5,102 bases of DNA from Rhodobiaceae bacterium. GTDB lineage: Bacteria; Pseudomonadota; Alphaproteobacteria; Parvibaculales; Parvibaculaceae. This document shows positions 1 through 5,102 of this stretch, piece after piece. Under the pieces are notes generated by a model that ran no database searches, was not told where the DNA came from, and worked only from the letters and a program-made list of their open reading frames with translations. Position 1 is the stretch's first letter. Every line of letters begins with the position of its first letter. The position numbers were made by a program, and so were the translations under genes. The stretch covers positions 32,634 through 37,735 of the forward strand of contig NVWR01000008.1 in the NCBI GenBank assembly GCA_002746275.1, in the 5' to 3' direction.

Positions 1-101
1 CCATCCAGCGTTGGATCAGCGACAAGCGCCTCTGCCAGTGCCTCCAAAAAGGGGACACCGGGGGGAATGGTGAAAAGCGTGGGCGAAGAATCGTGGGCCA
101 T
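1..101 (-). CDS. addB: AddB, double-strand break repair helicase-nuclease subunit (N-terminal 33 codons only)
   Basis: This is the 5' end of a gene running off the left edge. Reading from the ATG at 101-99, the protein begins MAHDSSPTLFTIPPGVPFLE and continues with an Ala/Leu-rich helix. The FTIPPGVPFLEALAEAL stretch matches the N-terminus I know for alphaproteobacterial AddB. In that family, AddB pairs with AddA to form the cytoplasmic helicase-nuclease that resects double-strand breaks for RecA loading, the counterpart of RecBCD. The start is well fixed because an in-frame TAG lies four codons upstream (113-111). The Shine-Dalgarno is weak (GGGG just before the start), so translation may depend partly on coupling to murU, which ends 32 bp upstream. 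AddB commonly follows murU in alphaproteobacteria, which supports the call despite the short visible part. No helicase or nuclease motif is visible, so the name rests on the N-terminal pattern and the gene order. Confidence 0.8.
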   Translation of the reverse strand, partial: MAHDSSPTLFTIPPGVPFLEALAEALVADPTLD

Positions 102-133
102 GGCCCCAGTCTACCGGGTTTTTCTAAAAGCGC

Positions 134-847
134 TTACAGGTTGCGGAGAAAGCGCTCTGCGTCTTCCAGATCGCCCGGCGTGCCGACATGCATCCAGGTG
201 GCTTCCATGCGCAGGCCAAAGAGACGGCCCCGCTCAATCGCCCTGTCCCAGACCAAGTTGGTTGAAAATGGCCCGTCTGGACCCTCGTCAAACAGTTTCG
301 GGTCAATGATCTGCACGCCCGCATACATGAAGGGGGCGACACAGGCTGGCTGGCGGCGAAAAAGCTCGCCCATCGGGCCCATTGTGAAGTCGCCCCGGCG
401 GACTTCGCCGATTGTGTTGACGGCACTGGAAATCATCAAAAGGGCGTCCATACGTGACGGATCCCACACCTCCAGCATCCGGGTGAGGGTGGGCCTTTGC
501 CCTTCGATCCAAACACTGTCGGAGTTGAAGGTAAAAATCGGATCGTCGCCTAAAAAGGGCCGCGCCTTTTTCACGCCACCGCCGGTATCCAGCAGCAGGT
601 CGCGTTCATCGGAAAAGATAATTTTTGGGCGGTCACGTCCTGTCAGGTGGGCTTCGAGCTGGTCAGCTTTATAATGCAGGTTGACCACAACTTCTTCCAC
701 ACCGGCGGCCTCAAGTCGGGCAAGCGCGTGGTCGATCAGCGGCTTGCCCATAAACGGGATCAACGGTTTTGGCTTGTCGTCGGTGAGCGGCGCCATGCGC
801 GACCCAAGCCCTGCTCCCATGATGATGGCTTTGCGAATAAGGGTCAT
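134..847 (-). CDS. murU: N-acetylmuramate alpha-1-phosphate uridylyltransferase (MurU-type nucleotidyltransferase)
   Basis: The 237-residue protein is a sugar-phosphate nucleotidyltransferase, a single GT-A-like Rossmann domain close in size to characterised MurU (about 220-240 residues). The nucleotide-binding signature is at residues 10-30 (MGAGLGSRMAPLTDDKPKPL, with R17 and K27). A TGGG loop lies at 88-91, the metal-binding aspartate in FNSDSVW at 107-113 (D110), and the C-terminal HVGTPGDL at 220-227. MurU converts MurNAc-1-phosphate and UTP to UDP-MurNAc in the cytoplasm. The substrate is inferred from the AmgK-type kinase gene directly upstream; by sequence alone other sugar-1-phosphates are possible. 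I chose the ATG at 847-845, giving MTLIRKAIIMGAG, because it overlaps the amgK stop as ATGA. The frame stays open 49 codons further upstream, but that stretch lies inside amgK and is not conserved-looking. The Shine-Dalgarno is poor, consistent with translational coupling to amgK. Confidence 0.88.
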   Translation of the reverse strand: MTLIRKAIIMGAGLGSRMAPLTDDKPKPLIPFMGKPLIDHALARLEAAGVEEVVVNLHYKADQLEAHLTGRDRPKIIFSDERDLLLDTGGGVKKARPFLGDDPIFTFNSDSVWIEGQRPTLTRMLEVWDPSRMDALLMISSAVNTIGEVRRGDFTMGPMGELFRRQPACVAPFMYAGVQIIDPKLFDEGPDGPFSTNLVWDRAIERGRLFGLRMEATWMHVGTPGDLEDAERFLRNL

Positions 848-1941
848 GGGGTGTCGCTCAAAAAATGCGTTTCGACAAAAGCGGCCAGCGACGCCAGCGC
901 CGGGTGTGCCAGATTGCGTTTCAGATAGTCGTGGGTGCGGTCCATGTGCGCCATATAGTGTGGCTTGCCGTCGCGTTTCAACAGGCGAGGCCACAACCCC
1001 ATCAGACGCAATGCGCGCTCCGCCCCCAGCACCGCATAGGCCGCGTCAAACATTTCAACATCGAAGCCTGCATCGACCGCCTGCTTCTGTTCGACATAGT
1101 AAGCACGCATGGCGGCTTCACGCTCTAGGGGCACATCACGGCGCGCGTCCTGCAGGAATGACACAGGATCATAGGCCAGCGAGCCGATGAGTGCATCCTG
1201 ATAGTCGATCAGGCCGATGCGATGAAGCCCCTCGGCACCAGTTTGCCAGAGGATATTCGGTGAATGAAAATCACGCAGAAAGAGCGTGCGTGGTCCCGCT
1301 TCAATCAGGGGCCAAAGATCTGTCCACAGCGCGTCATATTCCGCCCGCTGGTCGGCGCTTGGCTCCCGCCCCTTCACCACCGGCAGATACCAGTCCATCG
1401 GCATGGCGGTTTCGATGCGGTAAATGCCATCGTCAAAAGCGGGCACCTCGTGCACCGTGCCATCTCCGATGGCAAAGGCTGTAGGGGCACCGGCACTTTG
1501 CAACGTGACCAGCACATCCAACCCGGCGCGGTAGATATCATCCAGCGCTTCGCCTGCGGGGCCTGCGCCCTTGTCGATCAGCCCGCCCAAATCGGCGTGA
1601 CCCAAATCATCCAAGAGGAGGAAACCATATTCAAAATCTGTGGCCAGAATTTCCGGGGCGCGCAGACCCAGTCCGCGCAGGTAGTTTCCGATGGCGACAA
1701 ATGGACGAACGTCTTCTGCCAGGTGGGCAAGTTTGGAGTAGGCGGAATGGCCCCCTTGGGTGGGCGCGTCGGGCCCGGCAGGCCAGTCCATTAGAACCGC
1801 GATCCGCGACCCGCTCACCAACCGCTCGTAGCGGCGCAGGGAGGCGTCACCCGGGAAGGCCTGTCTCTGTGCATCCTGCCAGCCAGCCCTTGCCAGAAAC
1901 GCCTGCAGATGGCTTTCTCGTTGATCTATCTCGTCCCCCAC
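844..1941 (-). CDS. amgK: Anomeric MurNAc/GlcNAc kinase (AmgK-type aminoglycoside phosphotransferase family)
   Basis: The 365-residue protein has an aminoglycoside-phosphotransferase (APH) kinase fold. With the GTG at 1941 as residue 1, an N-lobe around residues 25-53 carries GDASLRRYERL and IAVLMDWP, and a hinge-like FLLLDDLG lies at 107-114. The catalytic loop is LRDFHSPNILW at 222-232 (D224 base, N229), and the metal-binding IDYQDA is at 245-250, followed by LAYDPVSFLQDARRDV. AmgK phosphorylates the anomeric C1 of MurNAc (and GlcNAc) with ATP, giving MurNAc-1-phosphate, the substrate of MurU encoded just downstream. The usual His of HxDxxxxN is Leu here (L222), as I recall from alphaproteobacterial relatives. 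Start choice: a TTG at 1956 overlaps the tsaE stop but has no properly spaced ribosome binding site. The GTG at 1941 has AGGGGA six bases upstream, so I prefer it; the difference is five residues. The 3' end overlaps murU by 4 bp. Family is sure; exact sugar specificity is inferred from context. Confidence 0.88.
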   Translation of the reverse strand: MGDEIDQRESHLQAFLARAGWQDAQRQAFPGDASLRRYERLVSGSRIAVLMDWPAGPDAPTQGGHSAYSKLAHLAEDVRPFVAIGNYLRGLGLRAPEILATDFEYGFLLLDDLGHADLGGLIDKGAGPAGEALDDIYRAGLDVLVTLQSAGAPTAFAIGDGTVHEVPAFDDGIYRIETAMPMDWYLPVVKGREPSADQRAEYDALWTDLWPLIEAGPRTLFLRDFHSPNILWQTGAEGLHRIGLIDYQDALIGSLAYDPVSFLQDARRDVPLEREAAMRAYYVEQKQAVDAGFDVEMFDAAYAVLGAERALRLMGLWPRLLKRDGKPHYMAHMDRTHDYLKRNLAHPALASLAAFVETHFLSDTP

Positions 1942-1947
1942 GGACCG

Positions 1948-1953
1948 TCCCCT
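1948..1953 (-). promoter_or_regulatory. Shine-Dalgarno of amgK, overlapping the tsaE stop codon
   Basis: On the minus strand AGGGGA lies six bases before the GTG at 1941 and shares a base with the TGA stop of tsaE (1955-1953). This site decides between the GTG start and the TTG at 1956. It also suggests that ribosomes finishing tsaE could re-initiate on amgK. Confidence 0.55.
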
Positions 1954-2483
1954 CAATCCACAAATTCGGCTGCGACGCGCCTTATGCGCTCATCCCATGT
2001 GCCACCCCATGACGTCAACCGCGCGCTTCTGCCGTCTTTAGGAGCGTGTTTGAGACCATCCTTACCACCTGATTCCTTAAGTTCCACTTCAAGCCGTTCC
2101 CGGGGCAGTTCGTCCCCCATCCGGTCGGGCCACTCGATCAGCAGCAGACCGCCCTCATGGGCGTCTTCCAACCCCAATTCATCCACTTCTCTGGGATTGT
2201 TCAACCGATAGAGATCCGCGTGCCAGATGGTGAGTTTCGCGGTCTCATAGGTCTGAACCAGTGTGAAGGTTGGGCTGGGCACATCTTCCTGGCGACCCTC
2301 CACCGCCAGGAGAGCTTGAATGAGAGCTCGCGCAAGGCTGGTTTTGCCAGCCCCCAGATCTCCCGACAGAGCAATGACATCCCCCGCACCCACATGCCGG
2401 GCCAGAGTCTGGCCGAGCCGATCCGTGGCGGCAGCGTCTGGCAGGTTGAGTTTAATCTCAGGTGAGGCGGCGGGTTCATTCAT
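1953..2483 (-). CDS. tsaE: TsaE, ATPase of the tRNA threonylcarbamoyladenosine (t6A) synthesis complex
   Basis: The 176-residue P-loop protein is slightly longer than many TsaE proteins (about 150 residues). TsaE binds the TsaB-TsaD complex in the cytoplasm and its ATPase activity is needed for cycles of t6A37 formation on ANN-decoding tRNAs. Visible motifs are Walker A GDLGAGKT at residues 41-48, the family block VPSPTFTLVQTYE at 68-80, HADLYRL at 88-94, and IEWPDRMGDELP at 116-127. A C-terminal GTWDER lies at 161-166. About 20 charged and Gly residues around 137-157 (ESGGKDGLKHAPKDGRS) probably form a loop that accounts for the extra length. The start at ATG 2483 has a good ribosome binding site (AAGGA, five-base spacing). 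The frame is open to 2666 upstream with another ATG at 2516, but those have no ribosome binding site and no family similarity. It is the first gene of the leftward operon; pairing with amgK-murU is common in alphaproteobacteria, without an obvious functional link. Confidence 0.95.
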   Translation of the reverse strand: MNEPAASPEIKLNLPDAAATDRLGQTLARHVGAGDVIALSGDLGAGKTSLARALIQALLAVEGRQEDVPSPTFTLVQTYETAKLTIWHADLYRLNNPREVDELGLEDAHEGGLLLIEWPDRMGDELPRERLEVELKESGGKDGLKHAPKDGRSARLTSWGGTWDERIRRVAAEFVD

Positions 2484-2488
2484 AGGCG

Positions 2489-2495
2489 TCCTTTT
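2489..2495 (-). promoter_or_regulatory. Shine-Dalgarno of tsaE
   Basis: The minus strand reads AAAAGGA, then five bases, then the ATG at 2483-2481. It supports this start over the in-frame ATG at 2516, which has no purine-rich stretch upstream. Confidence 0.6.
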
Positions 2496-2709
2496 ACGCG
2501 GAGGCTTGGGGGCCATCAAGGCAAATACAAAGCCCGGCAAGCCAAAAACTATGCTCAGGTGCCGACGTTCAATGCTTGCGTCCCGCCCTCTCATCCGCCA
2601 CATTCCTGTTTGAAAATTGGGGCTCTTGGAGGCAGAATTTGGCCTGCACCATTGGGTTTTTGGCAAGCGCCCTCTTGATTTGTACGGGTTTAAAAGCCAA
2701 TCTTAAGGC

Positions 2710-2715
2710 TATAAA
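2710..2715 (+). promoter_or_regulatory. Possible -10 box (TATAAA) of the FAD reductase gene
   Basis: TATAAA matches five of six bases of the sigma-70 -10 consensus and lies 50 bases before the ATG at 2760. No good -35 is found 16-18 bases upstream (the region reads GGGTTTAA). A TTGATT at 2675-2680 is too far away to pair with it. If real, this is a weak or activator-dependent promoter, and it is partly covered by the palindrome at 2713-2732. Confidence 0.3.
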
Positions 2716-2732
2716 TGACGCAGGCGTCATTT
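2713..2732. promoter_or_regulatory. 20-bp palindrome, candidate repressor operator upstream of the FAD reductase gene
   Basis: AAATGACGCAGGCGTCATTT has 9-base arms that are perfect inverted complements around a 2-base centre (AG). It starts inside the possible -10 box and ends 11 bases before the Shine-Dalgarno, so a protein bound here would block transcription initiation. The size and symmetry suit a dimeric helix-turn-helix regulator such as a TetR- or GntR-type protein, but no regulator gene is in the window. The right arm runs into six T residues (2730-2735), so an RNA hairpin acting as a leader terminator is an alternative. I consider a DNA operator more likely because the loop would be very small. 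Confidence 0.5.
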
Positions 2733-2743
2733 TTTGAGATTGT

Positions 2744-2750
2744 GGGAGGA
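2744..2750 (+). promoter_or_regulatory. Shine-Dalgarno of the FAD reductase gene
   Basis: GGGAGGA is a strong ribosome binding site nine bases before the ATG at 2760. It sits inside the longer open frame that begins at an ATG at 2715, and so argues that translation starts at 2760. The 2715 ATG itself falls in the palindrome. Confidence 0.8.
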
Positions 2751-2759
2751 ATTACCAGC

Positions 2760-3980
2760 ATGTCGAACGGCGTGATTATTGTGGGTGCAGGCCATGCGGC
2801 AGGACAGGCGGTCGCCAGTCTGCGGGTAGAAGGCTATGAAGGGTCCATCACCGTCATCGGCGAGGAGCCCTATATCCCCTATCAGCGCCCTCCTTTGTCC
2901 AAAAAATTCCTCGCCGGGGAACTCGACATTGAACGGGTTTATTTCAAACCAGCGACGTTCTACGAAAAATCCCAGGCCGAGATGGTGCTCAACCGCCGGG
3001 TGGTGAAAATTGACCGACCCAGCAAGCTGGTACATCTAGATGACGACAGCACGCGCGCCTATGACAAGCTGATATTGGCCACCGGCAGCCGTGTGCGAAA
3101 GCTGTCCATTCCAGGCCACGACCTTGAGGGCGTCTTCTACCTGCGCACCATTGCCGATGTGGAAGCGATCCAGAAGAAGTTCAATCAAGGCGGCAAGATG
3201 GTGATCGTGGGCGGGGGCTATATTGGTCTGGAGATCGCCGCCGTTGCCGTAAAACGCGGCCTTGATGTCACCGTGCTGGAAATGGCACCCCGGGTATTGG
3301 CGCGTGTTGTCGATCCGATCATCTCCACCTTCTATACAAAAATGCACACGGAGGCCGGGGCTAAAATCGAGACGGAGGTCGCGGTCTCCGGTTTTGAAGG
3401 CAATGGGAAAGTCGAACGCATTGTCTGCGCTGATGGCAAAAAATTCGATGCCGACTTTGTCGTGGTAGGCGTTGGCATCATTCCCAATGTGGAATTGGCG
3501 CAAGAGACAGGCCTTGAGGTTGAGAACGGCATTGTGGTCAATGAGCTTTGCCAAACGGCGGACCCGGATATTTATTCCATTGGCGACTGCACCAATCATC
3601 CCAACGCCCTGCTTGGACACAGGTTGCGGCTTGAGTCTGTGCACAATGCCCTGGAACAGGGAAAGACGGCGGCGGCAGATATTTGCGGCAAGCAAAAACC
3701 GTATGCCCAGATCCCCTGGTTCTGGTCGGATCAATATGATCTCAAGCTGCAAATTGCCGGATTGTCTGGCGGATATGATGAGGCGGTGGTGCGCGGCAAC
3801 CCAGAAGCAGATCGCTCGTTTGCGGTCTTCTACTTACGCGAGGGCGTCATGATTGCCTGCGACGCCATCAACCGCGCCCCGGAACATATGATGTCGCGTC
3901 GGCTCATTGCCGCGAAAGCAAAAATTCCCGCGACACGCCTGTCTGACGAAAGCATCGCCATGAAAGACATGGTGGAATAA
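2760..3980 (+). CDS. NADH-dependent FAD ferredoxin/rubredoxin reductase (putidaredoxin/rhodocoxin reductase family)
   Basis: This complete 406-residue cytoplasmic flavoprotein has the usual length for the family. Its FAD-binding fold starts at residue 4 (VIIVGAGHAAG, GxG at 9-11), with the flavin-contacting YIPYQRPPLSKKFL at 38-51 and ILATGS at 105-110. The NAD-binding Rossmann fold is at 147-175 (MVIVGGGYIGLEIA; the acidic E174 after the second strand favours NADH over NADPH). The second FAD site is IYSIGDC at 271-277 (D276). A C-terminal reductase domain follows (about 320-400, PWFWSDQYDLKLQIAGL at 319-335). There is no CxxC redox pair, so it should pass electrons from NADH through FAD to a separate iron-sulfur protein that feeds a P450 or ring dioxygenase. 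No ferredoxin, P450 or oxygenase gene is nearby, so the partner is unknown. The start at 2760 removes 15 residues from the longest frame and is supported by GGGAGGA. It appears monocistronic, with a palindromic operator upstream and a terminator downstream. Confidence 0.9.
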   Translation: MSNGVIIVGAGHAAGQAVASLRVEGYEGSITVIGEEPYIPYQRPPLSKKFLAGELDIERVYFKPATFYEKSQAEMVLNRRVVKIDRPSKLVHLDDDSTRAYDKLILATGSRVRKLSIPGHDLEGVFYLRTIADVEAIQKKFNQGGKMVIVGGGYIGLEIAAVAVKRGLDVTVLEMAPRVLARVVDPIISTFYTKMHTEAGAKIETEVAVSGFEGNGKVERIVCADGKKFDADFVVVGVGIIPNVELAQETGLEVENGIVVNELCQTADPDIYSIGDCTNHPNALLGHRLRLESVHNALEQGKTAAADICGKQKPYAQIPWFWSDQYDLKLQIAGLSGGYDEAVVRGNPEADRSFAVFYLREGVMIACDAINRAPEHMMSRRLIAAKAKIPATRLSDESIAMKDMVE

Positions 3981-4002
3981 ATACACTTCACGATGTTCCA
4001 TG

Positions 4003-4036
4003 AAAAAGGGCGGCTCAATGAGCCGCCCTGATTTTT
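4003..4036. terminator. Bidirectional intrinsic terminator between two convergent genes
   Basis: AGGGCGGCTC (4007-4016) pairs perfectly with GAGCCGCCCT (4020-4029) around a three-base AAT loop, giving a 10-bp GC-rich stem. It is followed on the plus strand by five T residues (4032-4036). On the other side a run of five A residues (4003-4007) gives the T tract for the minus strand. It lies 22 bases past the reductase stop (3980) and 15 bases past the stop of the molybdenum enzyme gene (4052), so it can end both transcripts. Confidence 0.9.
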
Positions 4037-4040
4037 GCAA

Positions 4041-4061
4041 TGCTGACCGACTTAGTCAGCA
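4041..4061 (-). repeat. Small inverted repeat over the stop codon of the molybdenum enzyme gene
   Basis: TGCTGAC (4041-4047) and GTCAGCA (4055-4061) are 7-base inverted complements around a 7-base loop. The loop and right arm cover the TAA stop and last codons of the leftward gene. It has no adjacent T tract, so it is probably an mRNA 3'-end hairpin next to the main terminator, or chance. Confidence 0.4.
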
Positions 4062-5102
4062 GCAGAGGCCAGACGCGGCCCCGCCTTGAAGTTGTGCTTC
4101 ATGAGTGGCAGGTCTCGCACCCGCTGACCGGTCAGCGTGAACAGTGCGTTTGCCACCGCAGGTGCCACGCATGGTGTGCCGGGCTCCCCCAGTCCGCCCA
4201 GTGGGGCATCTGACTGGATGAAGTGCACATCAATCTGCGGTGTCTGGGCCAAGCGAACGGCGTCATAGTCGGTGAAGTTTCCCTGCACCACAGCACCGTC
4301 CTCAATCGTGATCTCACCAAACAGCGCGGCGGTGAGCCCATAGATGATGCCGCTTTCGATCTGCGCACGGGCCCCATCGGGGTTCACAACCGTGCCGCAG
4401 TCTGCCACCGATACAACGCGGTGTACTTTCGGCGCGCCGGTCTCATCAATCGACACTTCAACCACTTGCGCCACGATCGTCTGGAAGCTTTCCTGAAGCG
4501 CAATGCCGCGCGCCCTGCCAGCGGGGAGAGGTGTGCCCCATCCGGCTTTTTCAGCTGCCAGTTCCAGCACCGCTTTGTGACGTGGCTTGTCGCCAATCAT
4601 CCCGAGACGGAACTCAAACGGGTCCTTGCCTGCAGCGTGCGCCAGCTCATCCACGAAGCTTTCATTAAAGAACGTGTGCTGGGTGTGAGCCACGGAGCGC
4701 CAGGCGCCGTAAGGCACGTGGGTTGGACTTTCCACAAAGCGGATCGACTGGTTGGCAACATTGTAGGGAATATGCGCCGCTTCCGCAGGCTCATCCTCAC
4801 GCACATAGGTGTTGATCCAGGCTGTGGGCTGCCCGTCATCGTCCAGAGTTGCCCGGAAATGCGCAACATCGGCGGCACGGTAATAGTCATGCTGCACGTC
4901 TTCTTCGCGCGACCAGACAAGCTTCACCGGTCCGTCCACCTGCATCGCGATCTTCACTGCCTGTTCCACAAAGTTGCCTGACGGTGGGCCCCGGCGACCA
5001 AAGCCACCGCCCAGAAGCAGCGGCGTCATCTCAACATTGTCCATGTCCAGACCACAGACCTCTGCCACCTTTGCCCTTGTGCCGAGTGCGTCCTGCACGC
5101 CT
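4052..5102 (-). CDS. Molybdopterin-binding large subunit, isoquinoline 1-oxidoreductase beta / aldehyde dehydrogenase type (C-terminal part)
   Basis: About 349 C-terminal residues are visible and the gene continues past the right edge. No start is present: the GTG at 5098 is internal, since the frame is open before it and reads GVQDALGTR. The family (xanthine oxidase superfamily, IorB/CoxL-like, usually about 720-760 residues) hydroxylates N-heterocycles or oxidises aldehydes at a molybdenum-cytosine-dinucleotide centre. Many members are exported and pass electrons to cytochrome c through a small [2Fe-2S] subunit. Counting from the GTG, visible marks are GGGFGRRG at 30-37 (cofactor loop), VWSREEDVQHDYYRAA at 61-76, FVDELAHAAGKDPFEFRL at 148-165 and VADCGTVVNPDGARAQIESG at 231-250. 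GEPGTPCVAPAVANALF at 304-320 contains the likely catalytic Glu (E305). The pattern fits the isoquinoline-oxidoreductase/membrane aldehyde dehydrogenase branch better than xanthine dehydrogenase or CO dehydrogenase. The substrate cannot be told from this sequence. The gene is the last of its transcript; any small subunit must lie upstream, outside the window. Confidence 0.87.
   Translation of the reverse strand, partial: GVQDALGTRAKVAEVCGLDMDNVEMTPLLLGGGFGRRGPPSGNFVEQAVKIAMQVDGPVKLVWSREEDVQHDYYRAADVAHFRATLDDDGQPTAWINTYVREDEPAEAAHIPYNVANQSIRFVESPTHVPYGAWRSVAHTQHTFFNESFVDELAHAAGKDPFEFRLGMIGDKPRHKAVLELAAEKAGWGTPLPAGRARGIALQESFQTIVAQVVEVSIDETGAPKVHRVVSVADCGTVVNPDGARAQIESGIIYGLTAALFGEITIEDGAVVQGNFTDYDAVRLAQTPQIDVHFIQSDAPLGGLGEPGTPCVAPAVANALFTLTGQRVRDLPLMKHNFKAGPRLASAAD

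Larger units (their letters stand above)
2484..2759. other. Divergent intergenic region between tsaE and the FAD reductase gene
   Basis: This stretch of 276 bases must hold promoters for both the leftward tsaE operon and the rightward reductase gene. The tsaE frame stays open through most of it (to 2666), but the translation shows no recognisable domain and lacks ribosome binding sites, so I treat it as non-coding. On the minus strand, TTGAAC near 2567-2572 could be a -35 element for tsaE, but no convincing -10 sits at the right distance. The right end (2690-2750) is AT-rich and contains the TATAAA box, the palindrome and the ribosome binding site listed separately. I see no small gene or RNA that I can support here. 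Confidence 0.6.

Noticed and set aside
93..674. 193-residue plus-strand open frame across addB and murU
   Set aside because: It is antisense to two recognised genes and has a low-complexity Ser/Arg-rich translation typical of a shadow frame in GC-rich DNA.
848..994. 49-residue N-terminal extension of MurU
   Set aside because: It lies entirely within the amgK coding region, and the conserved domain begins right after the ATG at 847 that overlaps the amgK stop.
2484..2666. N-terminal extension of TsaE (61 extra residues, including a hydrophobic stretch FGLPGFVFALMA)
   Set aside because: The frame is open, but the extension has no ribosome binding site, no family similarity, and the P-loop domain starts properly after the ATG at 2483, which has a good Shine-Dalgarno.
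2661..2680. Possible sigma-54 promoter (TTGGCAAG with a downstream TTGAT)
   Set aside because: The distance between the GG and the second element does not fit the strict -24/-12 spacing.
2695..2710. Short inverted repeat AGCC...GGCT upstream of the TATAAA box
   Set aside because: Four-base arms are within chance expectation, and the longer pairing with flanking TTTA/TAAA is interrupted by mismatches.
2715..2759. Start of the FAD reductase at the ATG at 2715
   Set aside because: It would place a palindrome and a strong Shine-Dalgarno inside the coding sequence, and the family N-terminus begins with the residues after the ATG at 2760.
3036..3752. 238-residue open frame on the minus strand inside the FAD reductase gene
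   Set aside because: It is a shadow of the conserved plus-strand gene, without a domain or plausible ribosome binding site.
4223..4981. 252-residue open frame on the plus strand opposite the molybdenum enzyme gene
   Set aside because: It is antisense to a clearly conserved coding sequence, and its translation shows no recognisable domain.

Overview
The window looks like chromosomal DNA of an alphaproteobacterium. It is moderately GC-rich, and the gene order tsaE-amgK-murU-addB on one strand is typical of that class. The AmgK motifs (LRDFHSPN, IDYQDA) and the AddB N-terminus (FTIPPGVPFL) also resemble alphaproteobacterial proteins as I know them. I cannot place the genus. There is no sign of phage, insertion sequence, CRISPR array, tRNA or rRNA.

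Left half, minus strand (2483 down to 1): a tightly packed operon. It reads tsaE (tRNA t6A synthesis ATPase), then amgK (anomeric amino-sugar kinase), murU (MurNAc-1-phosphate uridylyltransferase) and the first 33 codons of addB (double-strand break repair). The amgK Shine-Dalgarno overlaps the tsaE stop, amgK and murU overlap by 4 bp (ATGA), and addB starts 32 bp after murU. AmgK and MurU together form the known peptidoglycan-recycling shortcut that takes MurNAc to UDP-MurNAc and bypasses fosfomycin-sensitive MurA.

Middle (2484-2759): a divergent intergenic region. It carries a 20-bp near-perfect palindrome over a TATAAA box, just upstream of a strong ribosome binding site for the rightward gene. 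This is the best candidate for an unexplained regulatory element.

Right half: a complete plus-strand gene (2760-3980) for an NADH-type, FAD-dependent ferredoxin/rubredoxin reductase with no ferredoxin or P450 gene beside it. It is followed by a strong hairpin terminator that works in both directions. Converging from the right is the C-terminal part (4052-5102, open at the window edge) of a large molybdopterin-binding subunit of the isoquinoline 1-oxidoreductase beta / membrane aldehyde dehydrogenase type.

I do not see a clearly novel system. The genes belong to known families. The points worth a second look are the palindromic operator, the orphan reductase and its unknown electron acceptor, and the unknown substrate of the molybdenum enzyme.
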